The translations under genes were made by a program, and so were the position numbers. From Lucinisca nassula (taxonomy: Eukaryota; Mollusca; Bivalvia; Lucinida; Lucinidae): a DNA stretch of 64,000 nucleotides. Below the pieces are notes generated by a model, which saw only the letters and a list, made by a program, of their open reading frames with translations, was not told the origin of the DNA and made no database searches. Positions 34,086 to 44,329 of the stretch are shown piece after piece. Location of the stretch: NCBI GenBank assembly GCA_963580285.1, contig OY757026.1:62373396-62437395 (forward strand), written 5' to 3'. The stretch's first letter is position 1. Every line of letters starts with the position of its first letter.

Positions 34086-34436
34086 AGTAAATCCACTCCA
34101 GCACCACAAAGTTCAACCAATTTATCAAATGGCGCAATCCAGGTTGCTCCGGATCGATCGACGGCGACCGTACCGAAGCCAGCGCCGCATGTAAAAGAGA
34201 AAGTCGACTCCGGTCGAACCACTCAAACAGACAGGCAACGTAAAATGGAAAGAGACAATATAGAATATTAGAACAGATTTGGATGTTTGAGTGATAGTGA
34301 TTTGGAGTTCACTGAAACTCTGTCGCCGCGGGGTGATAAAACAGATCGAGGTCAACAACACCAAGAAGTGGTAATAACAGATCGATATCACCAATTGCAG
34401 CTCCAAAATAGTTTCTAGTCTTAATCTCTCCATAAA

Positions 34437-35269
34437 ATGGATTTAAAACACAAAATAATACAATTGAATTGTTGAGGTCTTAAATCAAATTATAATGAAC
34501 CTTTATTACTTATTTCTTTATTAAACCCATCGGTTTTTTGTTTGCAAGAAACTTTTTTAAAAACTAATGACAACATTGATGTCAGGGGTTTCAATACATA
34601 TAACTATATCTATTCTGATGGTAACAAACCATCTGGTGGCAGTTCAATTTTTGTTAAATCATGTTTACCACAAAGAGAGATCAAATTAAAAACAGACCTA
34701 CAAGCTGTAGCAGTATCGGTTTCTCTGCATAAAGAATCTACAATTTGCTCTCTATATATCCCACCCTCATTTTCTTTAAAACCCGAACATCTTGAATCAT
34801 TGCTGGATCAACTTCCGTCGCCAAATCTGTTAGTTGGCGACCTCAATGGTCACAACATTCTATGGGGTTGCAAATATAACAACAACAGAGGAGTACTTAT
34901 TGACGATTTTATTGCAGGGAATGATCTTTGTTTGATGAATGATAAATCTTATACTTATCTTCACCCTGCAACAGGTTATTTATCTTCTTTAGATCTCTCT
35001 TTGTGTCACCCATCCCTCTTCTTAGACTATGGCTGGTATATTCATGATGGAAAATGAATAAGGCCAACTGGGAATTATTCCATAATTTGTGTGAACAAGA
35101 GTTATAAATTGATCACTTTAATGGATCATCTGACATTGTTTCTGATTTCACCGATACACTTATTGATATATCAGAACAATGCATTCTAAAGACCTCCACA
35201 AATACTAAGACAAACAAGCCTTGGTTTAATAATGACTGTAAAGAAGCTATTCAAATGCGCAAACAGGCA
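34437..35269 (+). pseudogene. I-type LINE ORF2, endonuclease domain
   Basis: ATG at 34,437 gives MDLKHKIIQLNC then a TGA where related elements have Arg, then LKSN. Endonuclease motifs follow: VFCLQETFLK, NLLVGDLNGHNILWG, SSLDLSLC. The segment that should carry the terminal SDH motif is lost after YGWYIHDGK (stop at 35,055). A linker to the RT (KPWFNNDCKEAIQMRKQA) runs up to the hammerhead insertion at 35,270. Confidence 0.86.
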
Positions 35270-35273
35270 CTGA

Positions 35274-35319
35274 GGGTCACTGATGAGGCCTAATTGGCCG
35301 AAACTAGCTAGTCTGGCCC
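35274..35319 (+). ncRNA. Type I hammerhead ribozyme, complete core
   Basis: Stem I GGGTCA (35,274-35,279) with TGGCCC (35,314-35,319), one G-U pair. Core CTGATGA (35,280-35,286). Stem II GGCC, loop TAATT, GGCC. Core GAAA (35,300-35,303). Stem III ACT, loop AGCT, AGT. Cleavage is predicted after C35,313. The ten bases ACTAGCTAGT form a perfect palindrome, so two molecules could share a 10-bp stem III, as in dimeric hammerheads with short stem III. Confidence 0.9.
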
Positions 35320-35534
35320 AGAAAACATATACACTCCATATTTTTCAGTTCTGTGGTGTATTCCTTGCTTCCAAAGGATAACCCTTTTATAGAACATATT
35401 TAACTTCACTACAGCTGGTGTGTGGGAATGTGTGGCGGCGGTAAAACGTCTCCCTGCCCTACATCATAGTGTAGATTGTATTTTCTTGTCCTTTGGGATC
35501 ATTGATTCCATTGTGGAATTTTGAAAATATCTGA

Positions 35535-35580
35535 GGGTCACTGAGGAGGCCTAATTGACCGAAACTAGCTAGTCTGGCCC
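35535..35580 (+). ncRNA. Type I hammerhead ribozyme, second tandem copy
   Basis: Stem I GGGTCA/TGGCCC is intact. The core reads CTGAGGA (the change is at the tolerated N7 position). Stem II is GGCC/GACC, with one C-A mismatch. GAAA and the palindromic stem III ACTAGCTAGT are unchanged. Predicted cleavage after C35,574. Probably weaker than the first copy. Confidence 0.86.
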
Positions 35581-35660
35581 AGAAAACATATACACTCCAT
35601 ATTTTTCAGTTCTGTGGTGTATTCCTTGCTTCCATAGGATAACCCTTTTATAGAACATAT

Positions 35661-37585
35661 CTAAATAAGTTTTGCAAAAGTCGCACTTCAGAGAAGCTAA
35701 ATGACGTAAAAGTTTTTAGAGTTAAAGCTCGGCGAGCAATCCGAGCTTCAAAACGAAAGTCATGGAGAGAATATGTCTCTAAATTGAACTACAAAACCCC
35801 CATTGAAAAGGTTTAGGATATGGTACGAAAAATTTCAGAAAAAAACAAAAACCTCTAGTTTTACACATTTAAACACTGGTTTTGACACAAAAGCTTCAAC
35901 TAAAAGATATTTCAAATCCTCTTGGTAGCACATTCTTGAGAAATTCATCATCGCGAAATTATTCTGACACTTTTAGAAATTTCAAAAAGGACCAAGAGAA
36001 AAGAAATCTAAACTTCAAATCCCTCAAACACGAAGAATACAACAAACCTTTTAACTTATCCAAACTAGTTGAAGCCATTGAAAAATCACACGATACGGCA
36101 ACCAGCCCCGATGAAATTCATTATCAGATGCTTAAGCATCTGCCAAAAGTTCTCTTTCAACACTTTTAGATATCTTTAATAATAACGGGGGTCTGTCCTG
36201 AGAGCTGGTGTTTAGCTACAGTTGTACCAATTCCAAAACCAGGGAAAGATCATGCAGAACTTACGAATTATCGACCGATAGCTTTGACAAGTTGTTTGTG
36301 TAAAACATTGGAGAGAATGATAAACAAGAGATTAGACTGGTACTTAGAGTCCAACAACCTCATTTCAGAATATCAGTCAGGTTTTCGTTCGGAACATAGT
36401 ACCAATGACAATACAATAAGACTAGAAACATTTATACGAAATGCTTTTATTAACAGAGAACACGTAGTAGCTGTCTTTTTCGACTTGGAGAAAGCGTATA
36501 ATACTACATGGCGTTATGGAATATTGACAGATCTCCATAACTTAGGCTTAAGGGGAAAACTTCCCACTTTTATTCAAAGCTTTTTAGGTGAGCGCGCATT
36601 TCAAGTGCGTTAGGGATCTACTCTGTCAGGTACCTATGAACAAGAGCAGGGTGTCCCACAAGGTAGTATTCTCTCAACAACGCTATTTAACGTCAAAATA
36701 AATAATATTGTACAATGTTTGGACGACAAAACAGATTGTTCATTGTATGCTGATGTTTTTTGTATATGTTACCGTTCCAAAAATATGAAAACAATTGAAC
36801 GAAAGTCACAACAAAATTTAAAAAGAATAGAAGAATGGACTGATGAAAATGGTTTCAAGTTCTCCAAGTCGAAAACGCAGTGTGTTCATTTTTGTAAGCT
36901 ACGGAAGAAACACGAACATCCTTCCCTATTTTTATACGGATCACAAATTCCTGTTGTTGAAGCAGCCAAATTTCTTGGGGTCATATTTGATCAAAAGTTA
37001 TCTTTTATTCCCCATATTAAATATCTTAAAGCGAAATGCTTAAAAGCTTTGAATCTTTTGAAAGTTTTAGCTCATACAAGATCGGTACACTTTATTACAT
37101 CTTTACCGGTCTCTGAAAAGATCTAGATTAGATTATGGGTCTGTTGTTTATGGTTCTGCCAGAAAGTCTTATTTAAAATCTTTGGATACTATCCATCACC
37201 AAGGCCTTCGTCTGGCTATGTGAGCCTTCCGTACTTCCCCCGAATTTAGCCATTATGTAGAAGCAGGCGAACTATCCTAAACTTCGCGCAGAGAGAAACT
37301 TTCTCTTCAGTATGCTATCAGACTTGCTGCTAATCCATCTAACCCGGCATTCAAAATTTCATTTCCACCTGAATTTGTAGATAATTATAAAACTAAACCC
37401 ACAGCAATAAACCCTTTTGGATTACGTATATTACCACCGCTAGAAAATTCAGGTATTGACCTTAAAAATATTCAAAAACATGAAATCGCAGAAGTTCCAT
37501 CTTGGTGTATTAACAAACCTTCTGTTCTGTTTGACGTACATGATGGCTCAAAAACCGAATCAAATCCAATACTACTCAAACATTA
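35661..37585 (+). pseudogene. I-type LINE ORF2, reverse transcriptase domain
   Basis: In order: KLNDVKVFRVKARRAIRASK; DTATSPDEIHYQMLKHLPK; NYRPIALTSCLCKTLERM; LISEYQSGFRSEHSTND; VVAVFFDLEKAYNTTWR; EQGVPQGSILSTTLFN; SLYADVFCICYRS; then KFLGVIFDQKLSF. The catalytic YADD is YADV here, which should be inactive. Frameshifts lie near 36,170 and 36,230, and a stop falls after AFQVR (36,611). Length and order fit the RT of I-clade elements. Confidence 0.88.
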
Positions 37586-37769
37586 TATTTTCTTGTCCTT
37601 TGGGATCATTGATTCCATTGTGGAATTTTGAAAATATCTGAGGGTCACTGATGAGGCCTAATTGGCCGAAACTAGCTAGTCTGGCCCAGAAAATATGTAC
37701 ACTCCATATTTTTCACTTCTGTGGTGTTTTCCTTGCTTCCAAAGGATAACCCTTTTATAGAACATATTT
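37586..37769 (+). mobile_element. Hammerhead retroelement, 5'-truncated, in the RNase H region
   Basis: Runs from TATTTTCTTGTCCTTTGGG to TTTTATAGAACATATTT, about 0.7 unit, with the ribozyme inside. The related LINE at 28,320-28,380 lacks it. It shares its 3' end with the copies at 13,657, 35,660 and 51,940, but its 5' end differs. Confidence 0.85.
37642..37687 (+). ncRNA. Type I hammerhead ribozyme, complete core
   Basis: Same sequence as the 35,274 copy in all stems and core positions (GGGTCA, CTGATGA, GGCC/GGCC, GAAA, ACTAGCTAGT, C37,681, TGGCCC). Confidence 0.9.
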
Positions 37770-38597
37770 CAGTAGGCAGTCACTTTATGATGATTACCAG
37801 CAAGTCTATACTGATGGTTCCAAAGAAGGAGCAAAGGTTGGTTGTGCGTATGTTTCTAAAGATACGCACCAAACCTTGCGCCTCCAAGATGGTTCATCTA
37901 TTTTACAGCTAAAGCCAAAGCAATAGACATAGCTTTAGATTTTATCAGTTCTTCAACAATTCAAAAAGCAATTATATTTTCTGATTCACTTTCTGTGCTT
38001 AAGGCATTGGACCATTCATCATCTAAAAATCCTCAAATACAAAAATTGATCGAAAAACATCATGAAATTTCTATAATCTACCAAATCTTGTGTTGTTGGC
38101 TTCCGAGCCATGTTGGCATTGTCGGAGATGAATATGCTGACAAGAAAGCAAATGAATCGCTCAATCTTGATCCGTCTGTTTTTAAAATTCATTTTAATAA
38201 TTTTAAACCATTTATCAACAGATACATCTTGATCCTGTCGGAATGTCAAGAGGAATGGGACCGTACTGTCAATAACAAACCCCATGCCATTAAACCTGTT
38301 GTCGGGATAAAATGCTCTCCCCCACATTTTTCCAGGAAAGAGGATATAGCATTAACGCGATTGCGCGTTGGCCATACTAGAGTTACTCACTCTTATATTT
38401 TAAATGGTGAAGATCGGCCTACTTGTGTAGGCTGTGATCAGCCTTTCACTGTAAAACATATCTTAATTGACTGCGTTGACTTTTTACCCTCACGTAACTT
38501 ATTTTTTAAAATTGACACTTTGCAACGATTGTTTCAAGATGAGCCTATTGATAATACAATTTTATTCTTAAAAGATATTGGACTTTTTTTTTTATAA
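37770..38597 (+). pseudogene. I-type LINE ORF2, RNase H and C-terminal domain
   Basis: YTDGSKEGAKVGCAYVSKD is seen across two frames. FTAKAKAIDIALDFI has Lys where the family's catalytic Glu (AEAKAI) is expected. IFSDSLSVLKALDHSS and CWLPSHVGIVGDEYADKKA follow. The last domain has the zinc-finger-like CVGCDQPFTVKHILIDC. The terminal 200 codons (37,995-38,597) are open. Presence of RNase H places the element in the I group; a bivalve Nimb-like lineage is a guess. Confidence 0.87.
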
Positions 38598-38756
38598 GAT
38601 TTAACTTTTTCAGATTTTTATACATATCATACTGACTTTTTATTTCTAATACCCTCATAATTCTTAATGTCGTTTAACCATTAACCGCTTGACGCGTATG
38701 GCCCACAAAGAGGGTTGACGCGTCGTTAAACACAAAAAGCATTATCATCATCATTA
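38598..38756 (+). mobile_element. LINE 3' UTR and simple-repeat tail
   Basis: Matches the 3' end of the copy at 28,850-29,012 (ATTAACCGCTTGACGC, GCCCACAAAGAGGGTTGACG, AAACACAAAAAGC) and ends in an ATC-rich tail (ATTATCATCATCATTAT). No poly-A. Confidence 0.75.
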
Positions 38757-38830
38757 TCTCAATGTCGGGTAAAAGTCCAAAAAAATTGGAAGCAACGTCT
38801 CCAAAATGACATATACAGTGTTGACGGGAA
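38757..38830 (+). mobile_element. SINE fragment, (AAAC)n-tail family
   Basis: TCAATGTCGGGTAAAAGTCC, TTGGAAGCAACGTCTCC and GTGTTGACGGGAAC match the 3' third of the SINE at 63,300-63,600. Confidence 0.65.
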
Positions 38831-39487
38831 CAATAAACAACTATCGTCGGTCATTAAAACAAAACTGTGATATTTTTTTGTAGTAAACCTGATCAGGACT
38901 CATGTGCCGTGTAAGGCAAACAGCGTATGCCAACATGCGGAGTCTTATCAGGATCTACTTTATCTGCCTAGAGGAATGTTTGGTTGGAAATTAAAGGTTC
39001 AATCCAGCCTACATTCGGAGACAATAGATCCACTAGTGTTGTCAGTGCCTTGAAGGCAAACAAGAAGTCATGTGAACTGCACTCACTGTAAACAAAACAC
39101 TGAGAGATTGTCTCTGTGTGTACGCTGGGAAAATAGCCCTGGACTGAGAATTTGACTGTTTCGTTTAACCCGCAATTTTTAAAGACACATTTTTGTTTCC
39201 TTATATGAAAGGGGTGGCCTGTCTAATGATCTCCAATAAACATTTCCTTCGGACCATAGTGCACATCAAAGGCTTATCTTATCTAAGTGATTATGATGTG
39301 ATTATGAGCAGATTTCTTGTTTAATAGGGGGCTCAATAAGGGTACTTGAGTGATAGTATAATTTACTGAGATTGTTTCCAACAACATATTATTTAAATAA
39401 ATTCTTTTTTATTTTAAGATAAAGTAAAGAAAAACACTTATATCCATTGTTTCCTTTACTTAAAAGTGCAAAGAAGTAAACAAACAA
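38831..39487. other. No gene; decayed palindromic repeat
   Basis: Contains pieces of the GTGTAGACCC/TGATCAGG palindrome family (38,886-38,960: CTGATCAGGACTC, AAGGCAAACAGCG). Otherwise plain sequence. Confidence 0.4.
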
Positions 39488-39690
39488 GGTAAATGAATTG
39501 ATTAACCTCAAAATTTAATCAATCAATTTACCTTTATTTATATTTATTTATTTTTTTATTTATTTATTTATTTTATTTTGGTCGAAAGAATGTGATACAC
39601 TAATCATATAATGTCTAAAACATTAGCATTTTATAGTTTCAGTCAAGATGGAACTATAAAATGTTCTTTGTTTTAGACACAATTATATCA
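39488..39690. repeat. Two adjacent inverted repeats in AT-rich DNA
   Basis: GGTAAATGAATTGATTAA pairs with TTAATCAATCAATTTACC (39,488-39,532). TGTCTAAAACAT..ATTTTATAGTT pairs with AACTATAAAAT..TTTTAGACA (39,611-39,680). A TTTA-rich stretch separates them. Confidence 0.7.
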
Positions 39691-39795
39691 GAAAAGAGAG
39701 AGAGAAAAAAAAAAGAATTTTTTTTTTAGATTTTATTTTTCACCTTTTTAAGTTTAAAACTAAAATAACAAACACAATTAAATTTATTTTTCTTA

Positions 39796-40160
39796 TATTG
39801 CAAACATAGGTTGTGGGTGCTCGTTAGAACCACCTCATTGAGGCGGTTCAAACGAGTACCCATAACCCATGACTCAATGAGACGACTCTAACGAGCACCC
39901 GCAACCTATGACTTGGAGCAGAAATAAGGAAAATAATGTATACCACTTAAACCCCCATTTTCTCTATAGAAAGTGGGGTTTAGGGGATGTTCCTTTTTCC
40001 TCAAAAACATATATTGTGTGTCTCGTTAGAACCGCCTCATGGAAGCAGTTCTAACGACACTCACACTGTAAAAACAAATTGTGGGTACACATCTGAACTG
40101 CTTCGCCGAGGTGGTTCTAATGAGCACCCACAATATATGTTTAGAGCAGTAATAATAAAG
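39796..40160. repeat. Cluster of CGTTAGAACC hairpin modules
   Basis: Three or more partial hairpins in a row: 39,820-39,860, 39,872-39,905 and 40,020-40,055, plus a decayed one at 40,085-40,130. The flanks (AACATAGGTTGTGGGTGCTC, GGAGCAGAAATAAGGAAAAT, TAAACCCCCATTTTCTC) are those of the inverted ends of the element at 60,400-62,370. Confidence 0.75.
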
Positions 40161-40769
40161 TTATCAGGATTTTATCTGAAAAAAAAATCGTTTTTGGTGG
40201 AGAACATTTACCAATATATTTGAATTGGCATATTCTGTAATGATTACATATAATGACTACTAAATATAAAATCGGAAAAAGTCCTGTTGTTTCTTCCATG
40301 CAAATCAAAATAAGGACTTAGGTTTAAATGTTTAGATGTCATTTGTCAAAGTCATATCCATAGGTAATTTATTACCCTCTCTTGGTCCCCTACCTGTATG
40401 GCAGCCTGAATACCCCAAGTGTATTTCATCTCAATGCTGGATTCTTTAATAAACGGTCATTAGGATGTTATGTAATCGAAAAATGTGTCTTTAAGCAAAA
40501 AGTATAAATCCTGATCATAACGCAACTTCTGATCTGGGTCTACACTGTTTGCCAAGCCCAACCTATCATCCAAATCCAGATTCTATGGATAACCCTCTTA
40601 CGCATCGATAAGAATAGAGCGTCTATTTTCTATAAATAACCATTAACTGGATTTCCTTCAAATCAGTGAAAGTTACGTGGACTTTAGCGATGAAGACCGG
40701 TTGAAGACCTTCTAAGTAATACTACTAAAAATGGCGCATTCATTTTCTTGACGATTATCCAAGGTATCC
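40161..40769. other. No gene; minor repeat fragments
   Basis: Contains GATCTGGGTCTACACTGTTTGC (as two halves) near 40,532-40,553, a fragment of the palindromic family at 43,761-43,828. Nothing else recognised. Confidence 0.4.
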
Positions 40770-40939
40770 AAATTGTTTTCATCTCATTTTAAAATGGGAA
40801 CTACTTTAGCAAAGAAACAACAAAAACAAAAACAACAGAAAACAGCTTCCTCGTCCTTCGTTTATGCGTTTTCTGCTTCTGAACAAAGATAGTTAGTTAA
40901 TTTCTAAAACGGCTTTCATTCATTTTTACCAAGAGTCTT

Positions 40940-42480
40940 CATTCTCATTACGGTAACACACCCGTGCGAAATAGTACATTTGTTCACATCTTCAAAATGG
41001 CTATTTTTTTCTGATGGATAGCCTTGATTTTTTTTTTATTTATACCGCAAACATAGGTTGTGGGTGCTCGCGGTTCTAACGAGTACCCACAGCCTATGTC
41101 TTGGAGCAGAAATAAGAAAAATAATGTTTACCCCCTGTATAAAACTCCAGTTTTCTCTATATAAAGTGGGGTTTAGTGGGGTGTTCATTTCACAGAAAAT
41201 GAACACGGACTTGTTCATGTGATGTTATATATCAGGAGACCATTTCTAAATTTAGGAATGCAGATTTAAGGTATTTTAGGAATTTGTTTTGAAACTGATT
41301 GATTTTTTGTGTAAACTGTAAAAGTCTGATCTGGACCTGGAGTGTTTCCCGGTGTCTTGTTTGCAAAGTGGACTTCCAGTGTGTATGTTGGTTTCCAGTA
41401 TAAAATTGGTGAAACGGCAGCATTCGATGCGAAGCGGGCAAAAATGATATCTGTCACAAAGAATCATAAATTATCTCTAAAAAAACACCCTTTCATATGC
41501 GGCAAAATATCACTTTCATGATATTCTTAAAAATTCCGTCCTTTAAAAAATCTGGTTCCTGCTTCCAAATCTGAGCTCAGTCCGTCGTATACATGATCAT
41601 AGTTTTGATCTTTGTTGGAACACTGGAGCCCAGTTTATCGGAGATGGTAACCGTGCTGAGCCGAAAATCTTATTGGGTTAAGCTTACAACCCTATCACCA
41701 ACCATGCCTTTGCCTCCAGGTACTGACTGCAACTAGAATTAAAGAAAATAAAATAAATAAAAGAAGCATATATTATCTTACTTTCGGCGTCATACTGCAT
41801 CGTGTATTCAACACTGTTAATATAAACTAATTTAACCCATTCAGTACCAGAAACCCTTAAAGGGGTACCTTGGCAGATGGTGTTCTGCTAAAGGGGTTAG
41901 TTGAAGGAAAGGGGGTGGGGGTAAAAATATATAACAAGGAAGATTCCATTTGGTACAAAAAGGGTTAATATCCTGTTTTCTTCGAGGGTCAAGCAAACTG
42001 TCCTGTCATCAGGAAAGGAATTTGTTCAAAATTGAATTGTTTTTATTACAAACCTTGAAAGTGTTCGATTTTTTTTTTTTTTTGTAAATTTCAATTTTTT
42101 GTAATCTTTTAACTTTGTCGTGGAGTATATAAACTATCACAGTACGCCTATAAAGCCAATGGAAAGGAACTGTGATTTTTTTCTGCCATCACGTGAACAA
42201 GTCCGTGAAATGAACACCCCCTAAACCCCACTTTATACAGAGACAACTGGGGTTTAAGGGGGTGTACATTATTTTTCTTATTTTTGCTCCAAGACATAGG
42301 TTTTGGGTACTCGTTAGAACCACCTCAATGAGGCGGTTCTAACGAGCACCCAAAACCTATGTTTGCGGTATTTGTAAGCAAAATATCACAGATTTTCGCC
42401 AGAAAAGTAGCCATTTTGGGAGATGTGAAAAATGCACTATGCCGCACGGGTGTGTTATAGTAATGGGTAAGTCGCATACA
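40940..42480. mobile_element. Element with long inverted ends, copy A
   Basis: Left end: CGGTAACACACCCGTGCG..AAAATGGCTATTTTTTTCTG, hairpin module (partly deleted, 41,045-41,100), AAAACTCCAGTTTTCTCTA, GTTCATTTCAC, CATGTGATG. Right end on the opposite strand, 42,185-42,475: CATCACGTGAACAAGTCCG, AACCCCACTTTATACAGAG, complete hairpin module (42,313-42,345), GTAGCCATTTTGGGAG, CGCACGGGTGTGTTA. Each inverted end thus holds a self-complementary hairpin. No transposase seen. Confidence 0.72.
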
Positions 42481-42754
42481 CTAATAGCCGCCGTTCTATG
42501 ACGTTATTCCCGATATCTTTGACGTTAGATGGTGTAATATCATTTTCACGTATCGAAAACGTTACAAAAGGACTTAAATGCATGTGCTACAATCAATAAT
42601 TGATGTGGGATTTCCTCTAACAATGATAAAATGTTGGGAGAATTTGAAGGAAAACAATTACGTTATTGCCGATTTTCAGTGTGTTAGAATCGAAATAGAT
42701 CAACTCTTGTATGTAAATTGTTGAGTAATAAACCACAGTTTTTCGGTCAGTTAT

Positions 42755-43052
42755 TTTGTTTGATTTGAGGTTTAACGTCCCCGTCAACACTGTACAGGTC
42801 ATTTTGGAGACGTTGCTTCCAATTTTGTGGGACTTTTACCCGACATCGATACGAAACGACATCCCAAGCCCTGTCGCCCAATGAAACCAATAGGGTTTAT
42901 AAGCATGGACAGTCCGATTCGCACCGCTTTACCTGGGCAAGCTTAGTTCCTCTAAGCGGTTTACCAGTACTCGTGTGGGGTCGGATTTTAGCTCTGCGTG
43001 GAAGCACCATGCAGCTTATCTATTTCTTCAAGCCCCGGTGGGCGGGGGCCGA
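42755..43052 (-). mobile_element. SINE, (AAAC)n-tail family, full copy
   Basis: Flanked by TTCGGTCAGTTAT (42,742-42,754) and TTCGGCCAGTTAT (43,053-43,065), a 13-bp target-site duplication with one change. Minus-strand order: GGCCCCCGCCCACCGGGGCT, GCTTCCACGCAGAGCTAAAA, CACGAGTACTGGTAAACCGC, then ACGTTAAACCTCAAATCAAA tail. It sits at the same place in copy C, so it predates that duplication. Confidence 0.83.
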
Positions 43053-43320
43053 TTCGGCCAGTTATAAGTAGACACAAATCTTTCGCGTTATGCGCTCATG
43101 GTTTTTGTAAGCAGACAAATCATTCGCGCTACGAGCTTCGATTTGACATATTTTATAACTCACCTCCAAACTGTGATTTATTACTCAACTATTTACGTCT
43201 GAGATGATCTATTTCTTTAATCTGAGAAAAAGGCGCTGCCGAGAGATCATCATGTATTGTCTGTTTTGTTTTCCAGACAGTTTTTTTTTCTATTTAAGTC
43301 TAGGAAATAAAAATGACATG

Positions 43321-43496
43321 ACCCTTCCACTGATTCAAGAAGGGCAGTTGTCAGTTTCTGGTGAAAGAATGTACTCTGTACTGGTTACCCACTTACGTAT
43401 AAGCCTGCCCAGGAAAAGTGTGGATAGGTAAACTGACCGGCTCAAATATGACATAAAAAGTAATGACTGGGCCGTTAAACTCCAAATCAAACAAAC
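43321..43496 (+). mobile_element. Divergent SINE of the (AAAC)n-tail family
   Basis: Copy C has an empty site here (CATAAAAACGACATG). The insertion is flanked by AAAAATGACATG and AAAAACGACATG. It keeps GTACTGGTTACCC, AAGCCTGCCCAGG and a CCAAATCAAACAAAC tail. Confidence 0.7.
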
Positions 43497-43689
43497 AAAA
43501 ACGACATGAAAAACGGAAATGAAGGCAATGTTTAGGATTCGATACAATAACCTAAAACGTCCCAACCAATAAACAAACGGAAACAATCAAAGCACTGAGA
43601 GTACTGGTGGGTCGATTGTCTCTGGGTGTAATTAGGAAAAATGGGCCTGAGCGTGGACTGTTTCGTTTAACCCTTAAACTCCTTTACTG

Positions 43690-43828
43690 AAAGCAAACCG
43701 TGTAGACCCTGATCAGACGCTGCGTTTTTCGGCGCCTGACCCTTAAATTCCTATACTCTAAGCAAGCAGTGAAGACCCTGATCGGACGCCGCGCTCTGCG
43801 GCGTCTGATCTGGGTCTACACTGTTTGC
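43690..43828. repeat. Palindromic GTGTAGACCC / GATCAGACGCCGCG repeat
   Basis: At 43,761-43,828 GCAAGCAGTGAAGACCC, TGATCGGACGCCGCG face CGGCGTCTGATCTGGG and TCTACACTGTTTGC around CTCTG. A partial copy precedes it at 43,695-43,735. Relatives lie at 52,734-52,802, 54,991-55,045, 58,418-58,485 and 61,363-61,415. Confidence 0.78.
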
Positions 43829-44292
43829 CTAGCCCAACCCATGATTCCAGCCCAGATTTTACAGTTAACCTTTTCACGTAAACACGCTGACCTCACTGCG
43901 ATAAAATTCTATAAATAATCTGCGTGGATTCCTACAAATCAGTGATAGTCACGTGGACTCCAGCACTAACAGAGGTTTTGTCCTTTATACCTTTTGGTCG
44001 ATTGATAAACAATCAACCCAAAAAACACCATCACAGAATAACTTCATCATAATGAAAACGTCATAAGCGGAAAGCCAAAAGGACAGAGTTACTTTCCCAC
44101 AAAATTGCCAAATGGCTATCTGATAAGCGCCTGAATAACATTGATCAATGGTTTAGAACCGGTCACGCATTTTTCGAACAAACGCCGGGAGAATGAATTT
44201 TATTTTTTTTTTAAACGCATTTATTTGTTAAAAAGGATACGTTATAGTGAAATTTAGAAAGATCTTGAACATTTACGTAAAGAGATAAAAAA
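43829..44292. other. No gene; degenerate Penelope-like tail piece
   Basis: 44,040-44,125 has ATAAGCGGAAAGCCAAAAGG, ACTTTCCCACAAAATTGCC and AAATGGCTATC in the order seen in PLE tails. A T run lies at 44,200-44,211. Otherwise unremarkable. Confidence 0.45.
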
Positions 44293-44329
44293 AACAAGAG
44301 GTCCATGATGGCCCTGGATCGCTCACCTG

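Larger units (their letters stand above)
35270..35660 (+). mobile_element. Tandem 1.5-unit hammerhead retroelement inside LINE ORF2
   Basis: The block from the ribozyme through TTCAGTTCTGTGGTGTATTC, CTTGCTTCCAAAGGATAACC, CTTTTATAGAACATATTT, CACTACAGCTGGTGTG, GGGAATGTGTGGCGGCGG, CCCTGCCCTACATCATAG, CTTGTCCTTTGGGATC and TGTGGAATTTTGAAAATATC leads into a second ribozyme. The second unit then stops at TTATAGAACATAT. The predicted cleavage sites C35,313 and C35,574 are 261 bp apart. The LINE sequence continues on both sides. Confidence 0.88.
40770..43590. repeat. Segmental repeat, copy A
   Basis: Collinear with 60,215-63,260 (copy C) and, with interruptions, 53,830-57,910 (copy B). Shared blocks include ACTTTAGCAAAGAAACAACA, GGTATTTTAGGAATTTG, CTGATCTGGACCTG, GGTAACCGTGCTGAGCCG, GGTACTGACTGCAACTAG and ACGTATCGAAAACGTTAC. 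Copy A lacks the TCTA microsatellite and has an extra SINE relative at 43,321. No coding sequence. Confidence 0.88.

Noticed and set aside
43321..43586. Host gene exon on either strand (frames at 43,204-43,431 and 43,335-43,586)
   Set aside because: The stretch is explained by a divergent SINE with an AAAC tail and matching target duplications.
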